A DNA stretch of 64,000 nt from Conexibacter arvalis. Lineage in GTDB: Bacteria > Actinomycetota > Thermoleophilia > Solirubrobacterales > Solirubrobacteraceae. The notes below the pieces were generated by a model. That model did not search any database and was not told the origin of the DNA. It saw only the letters and a list, made by a program, of their open reading frames with translations. Each line of letters opens with the position of its first letter. Positions within the stretch are counted from its first letter, which is position 1. Of this stretch, positions 58,989-64,000 are shown in pieces. Location: contig NZ_JACHNU010000001.1 in NCBI RefSeq assembly GCF_014199525.1, forward strand, positions 1,714,182 through 1,778,181, given 5' to 3'. Position numbers and translations under genes: made by a program.

Positions 58989-59487
58989 TGCAGGTCACGG
59001 TGTCGGTCAACGGCGAGGAGCGGGCGCGCGAGATCGAGCCGCGGCTGCTGCTCGTCCACTTCCTGCGCGACGTGCTCGGGCTCACCGGCACGCACTGGGG
59101 CTGCGACACGTCCAACTGCGGCACGTGCGTCGTGCTGATGGACGGGCGGCCGGTGAAGTCGTGCACGGTGCTGGCCGCCTCGGCGGCCGGCCACGAGATC
59201 ACGACCGTCGAGGGGCTGGAGCGCGACGGCGTGCTCGACCCGGTCCAGCAGGGCTTCCACGAGGAGCACGGGCTCCAGTGCGGCTTCTGCACGCCCGGAA
59301 TGATGCTGACCGCCCGCGCGCTGCTCGACGAGAACCCGAACCCGAGCGAGGCCGAGATCCGCGAGGCGATCTCCGGCCAGATCTGCCGCTGCACCGGCTA
59401 CGCGACGATCGTGCGCTCGATCCGCTGGGCCGCGGAGCATCCGGCGGCCGCCGGCGCCGCCGCGGAGACGGCCGGGGAGGCGGCGCC

Positions 59488-59491
<4 letters not shown>
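58988..59491 (+). CDS. coxS: Aerobic CO dehydrogenase small (2Fe-2S) subunit
   Basis: This 167-residue subunit holds two [2Fe-2S] clusters. The N-terminal plant-type ferredoxin site is GCDTSNCGTCVVLMDG plus the later Cys in VKSCTVLA. The C-terminal site is LQCGFCTPGMMLTARAL and GQICRCTGYATIV. Length and spacing are normal for the family. The tail is Ala/Glu-rich. The start overlaps coxM and the stop overlaps coxL, so the three subunits are translationally coupled. Confidence 0.95.
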
Positions 59492-61844
<2,353 letters not shown>

Positions 61845-61848
<4 letters not shown>

Positions 61849-62618
61849 GCGCAGCCGAGCCGATCGCGCGCCGGGCCGAGCTGCTGCGCGCCGACGGGAT
61901 GCCGTACGTCGAGGCGACGATCGTCCGCGTCGAGCACCCGGCGAGCGTGCGGCCCGGCGACGCCGCGCTGGTCGAGGCCGACGGGACGATCGACGGCTTC
62001 CTCGGCGGCCACTGCGCGCAGGCGTCGGTGCGGCTGCACGCCGCGCGCGTGCTGGAGACCGGCGAGCCGCTGCTGCTGCGGATCGTCCCCGAGCCGGCGC
62101 CCGGCGGCGCCGCCGCGCCCGACGACGGCACCGCCGTCGAGCACAACCCCTGCCTCTCCGGCGGCGCCTTCGACGTCTTCCTGCAGCCGCGCCTGCCGGC
62201 GCCGCGGATGGTCGTCGTCGGCGACGCGCCGATCGCCCGCGCGCTCGGCGAGCTGGCGCGCGCCGCCGGCTACGAGGTCGCCGCCGTCGCGGCCGAGGAG
62301 GCCGAGCGGGCGCGGCCGGCGGCCGGCGACGCGGCCTGCGTCGTCGCCGCCCACGGCGTCGGCGACGAGGCCGGCGCGCTGGCCGCGGCGCTGCGCGAGG
62401 GCGTCCCGTACGTCGCGCTGGTCGCCTCGGCCAGACGGGGCGCAGCGGTGCTCGACGCGCTGGAGGCGCCCGACGAGCTGCGCGACCGCGTCCACGTCCC
62501 GGCCGGCCTCGACATCGGCGCGCAGACGCCGGTCGAGGTCGCGCTCTCGATCCTCGCCGAGCTCGTCGCCGAGCGGCGCGCGGCGCCGGTCCTGACGGGG
62601 CGCGATGGCCGGCCGTGA
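61845..62618 (+). CDS. XdhC/CoxF-type molybdenum enzyme maturation protein
   Basis: This 257-residue protein has an N-terminal XdhC_CoxI domain (MPYVEATIVRVEHPASVRPG, GFLGGHCAQASVRLHAAR) and a C-terminal XdhC_C Rossmann domain (RMVVVGDAPIARALGELARA). The conserved Cys in GGHCA is typical. Such proteins help insert or sulfurate the molybdenum cofactor. The start overlaps the coxL stop (ATGA), so it belongs to the operon. In other form I loci the equivalent is CoxF or CoxI. Confidence 0.88.
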
Positions 62619-63207
62619 CGCGCCGGTCGCCGGCCTCGTGCTGGCCGCGGGCGGATCGCGCCGGCTCGGCCGGCCCAAGCAGCTGCTGCCGTACGGGGGC
62701 GCGACGCTGCTCGACCACACGCTCGCGACGGCGCGCGCCTGCCGCTTCGACCAGCTGATCTGCGCGCTCGGCGGCGCCGCCGACGAGATCGCGGCGACGG
62801 TCGACCTGAGCGGCGCCGAGATCGTCGTCAACCGCGCCTTCGGCGCGGGCTGCTCGTCGTCGATCGCCGCCGCGCTCGCCGCCGTCGAGGAGCGCTGCGA
62901 GCTGCTCGTGCTCCTGCTCGGCGACCAGCCCGGCGTCACGCCGGCAACCGTCGCGACGCTGCTCGCCGGCCGCGGCGAGGCGCCGCTGGCCGCCTGCCGC
63001 TACGACGACGGCCGCGGCCACCCGCTCGCGTTCGCGCGCCCGGTCTTCGGCGAGCTGGCGGCGCTGCACGGCGACAAGGGGGTCTGGCGGCTGCTCGACG
63101 CGCGCGCCGGCGAGGTCGCCGACGTCCCGGTCGCCGGGCCGGTGCCGCGCGACGTCGACACGTGGGAGGACTACGACGCCGTGCTGGCGCAGGCGGGCGC
63201 GCGGTGA
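62605..63207 (+). CDS. MobA-like nucleotidyltransferase (MocA-type cofactor cytidylyltransferase)
   Basis: This 200-residue protein has the NTP-transferase start LVLAAGGSRRLGRPKQLLPY and metal motif LLVLLLGDQPGVTPATVATL. Members near molybdenum hydroxylases transfer CMP to molybdopterin to make the dinucleotide cofactor that CoxL needs. It overlaps the XdhC-like gene by 14 nt and the next gene by 4 nt. The position next to coxMSL supports the MocA reading over MobA (GMP transfer). Confidence 0.88.
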   Translation: MAGRDAPVAGLVLAAGGSRRLGRPKQLLPYGGATLLDHTLATARACRFDQLICALGGAADEIAATVDLSGAEIVVNRAFGAGCSSSIAAALAAVEERCELLVLLLGDQPGVTPATVATLLAGRGEAPLAACRYDDGRGHPLAFARPVFGELAALHGDKGVWRLLDARAGEVADVPVAGPVPRDVDTWEDYDAVLAQAGAR

Positions 63208-64000
63208 GCCCGGCGGCGCACAGCGGCGCCGAGGCGGCGGTGCGGGCGCTCGTGCCCGACGTCGAGACGCTCGCGCGGCGGCTGGCGGAGGTCGACTACC
63301 TCGCCGACGAGGGGCTCGCGACCGCGCTCTTCTTCGCGCTGCGGCTGCCGCAGCCGCTGCTGCTGGAGGGGGAGGCCGGCGTCGGCAAGACCGAGGCGGC
63401 GAAGGCGCTCGCCGCACTGCTCGGCACCCCGCTGATCCGCCTCCAGTGCTACGAGGGGATCGACGCCGCCGAGGCGCTGTACGAGTGGAACTACCCGCGG
63501 CAGCTGCTCGCGATCCGGCTCGCCGAGCACGGCGGCGAGCCGGTCGACGAGCGGCGCCTCTTCTCCGGCGACTACCTGATCCGCCGGCCGCTGCTGGCGG
63601 CGATCGAGCACCCGGGGCCGCTCCCGGCCGTGCTGCTGATCGACGAGCTCGACCGCGCCGACGACGACTTCGAGGCGTTCCTGCTGGAGCTGCTCGCCGA
63701 CGCGGCGATCACGATCCCCGAGCTCGGCACCGTCCGCGCGACCCATCCGCCGCTGGCGATCCTCACCTCCAACCGCACGCGCGACCTCCACGACGCGCTC
63801 AAGCGCCGCTGCCTCTACCACTGGATCGACTACCCCTCGGCCGAGCGCGAGGCGGCGATCGTCCGCCTGCGCGTCCCCGACGCCGCGCGGGAGCTGGCGG
63901 TCGACGTGGCCGGCGCGGTGCGGCGGCTGCGCGACGGCGAGCTGCAGAAGCCGCCGGGGATCGCGGAGGCGATCGACTGGGTCGCGGCGCTGCGCCTGCT
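63204..64000 (+). CDS. coxD: CoxD-like MoxR family AAA+ ATPase (3' end outside window)
   Basis: This ORF of at least 265 residues is open at the right edge. The GTG overlaps the previous stop. The AAA+ motifs are Walker A LLLEGEAGVGKTEAAKALAA, Walker B AVLLIDELDRADDDFEAFLL and sensor 1 region LAILTSNRTRDLHDALKRRC. MoxR proteins with this sequence type in cox operons are CoxD, which assists sulfuration and copper insertion at the CODH active site. CoxE would be expected next, beyond the window. Confidence 0.92.
   Translation, partial: MSPAAHSGAEAAVRALVPDVETLARRLAEVDYLADEGLATALFFALRLPQPLLLEGEAGVGKTEAAKALAALLGTPLIRLQCYEGIDAAEALYEWNYPRQLLAIRLAEHGGEPVDERRLFSGDYLIRRPLLAAIEHPGPLPAVLLIDELDRADDDFEAFLLELLADAAITIPELGTVRATHPPLAILTSNRTRDLHDALKRRCLYHWIDYPSAEREAAIVRLRVPDAARELAVDVAGAVRRLRDGELQKPPGIAEAIDWVAALRL

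Overview
The window is very GC-rich DNA (third codon positions almost all G or C) with tightly packed actinobacterial gene families, many GTG starts, ATGA/GTGA gene overlaps and several probable leaderless promoters. The content (form I CO dehydrogenase, F420-type LLM oxidoreductase, DUF1707, Holin-X/DUF3618, ECF41 sigma factor, DUF2600 terpene synthase) fits a soil actinobacterium, most likely Thermoleophilia/Solirubrobacterales (Conexibacter-like). That placement is inference. No rRNA, tRNA, CRISPR array or insertion sequence was seen.

Layout. 1-10044: an amidase (5' end missing), a five-component oligopeptide-type ABC importer in four genes, a TetR regulator, an NCS1 nucleobase-type permease and an SDR dehydrogenase. 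Three similar palindromes lie in front of the importer, the regulator and the permease, so this looks like one amide/N-heterocycle uptake regulon. 10191-17015: a minus-strand PadR-ABC-ABC-FtsX operon, one ATPase being degenerate, divergent from a DUF2600 terpene synthase that ends in a strong hairpin and is followed by two unknown small proteins. 17245-22714: tandem LppX-like lipoproteins, a CBS protein with an ArsB/NhaD permease, and a two-component system. 22857-28713: small enzymes, a wrecked Ser/Thr kinase gene bracketed by two 47-nt palindromes, an LLM oxidoreductase, a Bax-inhibitor-1 protein and an arylsulfotransferase. 28821-36277: an efflux block with three MFS transporters and two TetR regulators with visible operators, plus a 25-residue membrane peptide and a DUF1707 protein. 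36327-41520: membrane and envelope genes (unknown membrane protein, YihY, DUF3618, Holin-X, VanY) and an acyl-CoA dehydrogenase. 41747-44523: a secreted repeat protein broken by a frameshift. 44572-52719: a DesK-type two-component system, methionine aminopeptidase, MerR regulator, an ECF41 sigma factor divergent from its probable epimerase target, an HTH-MNT/HEPN toxin-antitoxin-like pair, and a sulfatase-fold protein with threonine at the nucleophile site. 52935-56998: ring-cleavage-type dioxygenase, NAD(P)-binding protein, and acetaldehyde dehydrogenase/4-hydroxy-2-oxovalerate aldolase. 56995-64000: LysR divergent from coxM-coxS-coxL, an XdhC/CoxF-like gene, a MocA-like gene and the start of coxD.

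How the genes work together. The last 6 kb encodes a form I aerobic CO dehydrogenase and its maturation factors, which would supply electrons from trace CO. The first 10 kb would import and process an amide or nucleobase-like nutrient. The middle is defence, sensing and envelope upkeep. The least explained features are the 47-nt palindromic elements, the frameshifted HEPN partner of the nucleotidyltransferase, the terpene synthase neighbourhood and the 24-bp-arm hairpin inside an MFS coding sequence.
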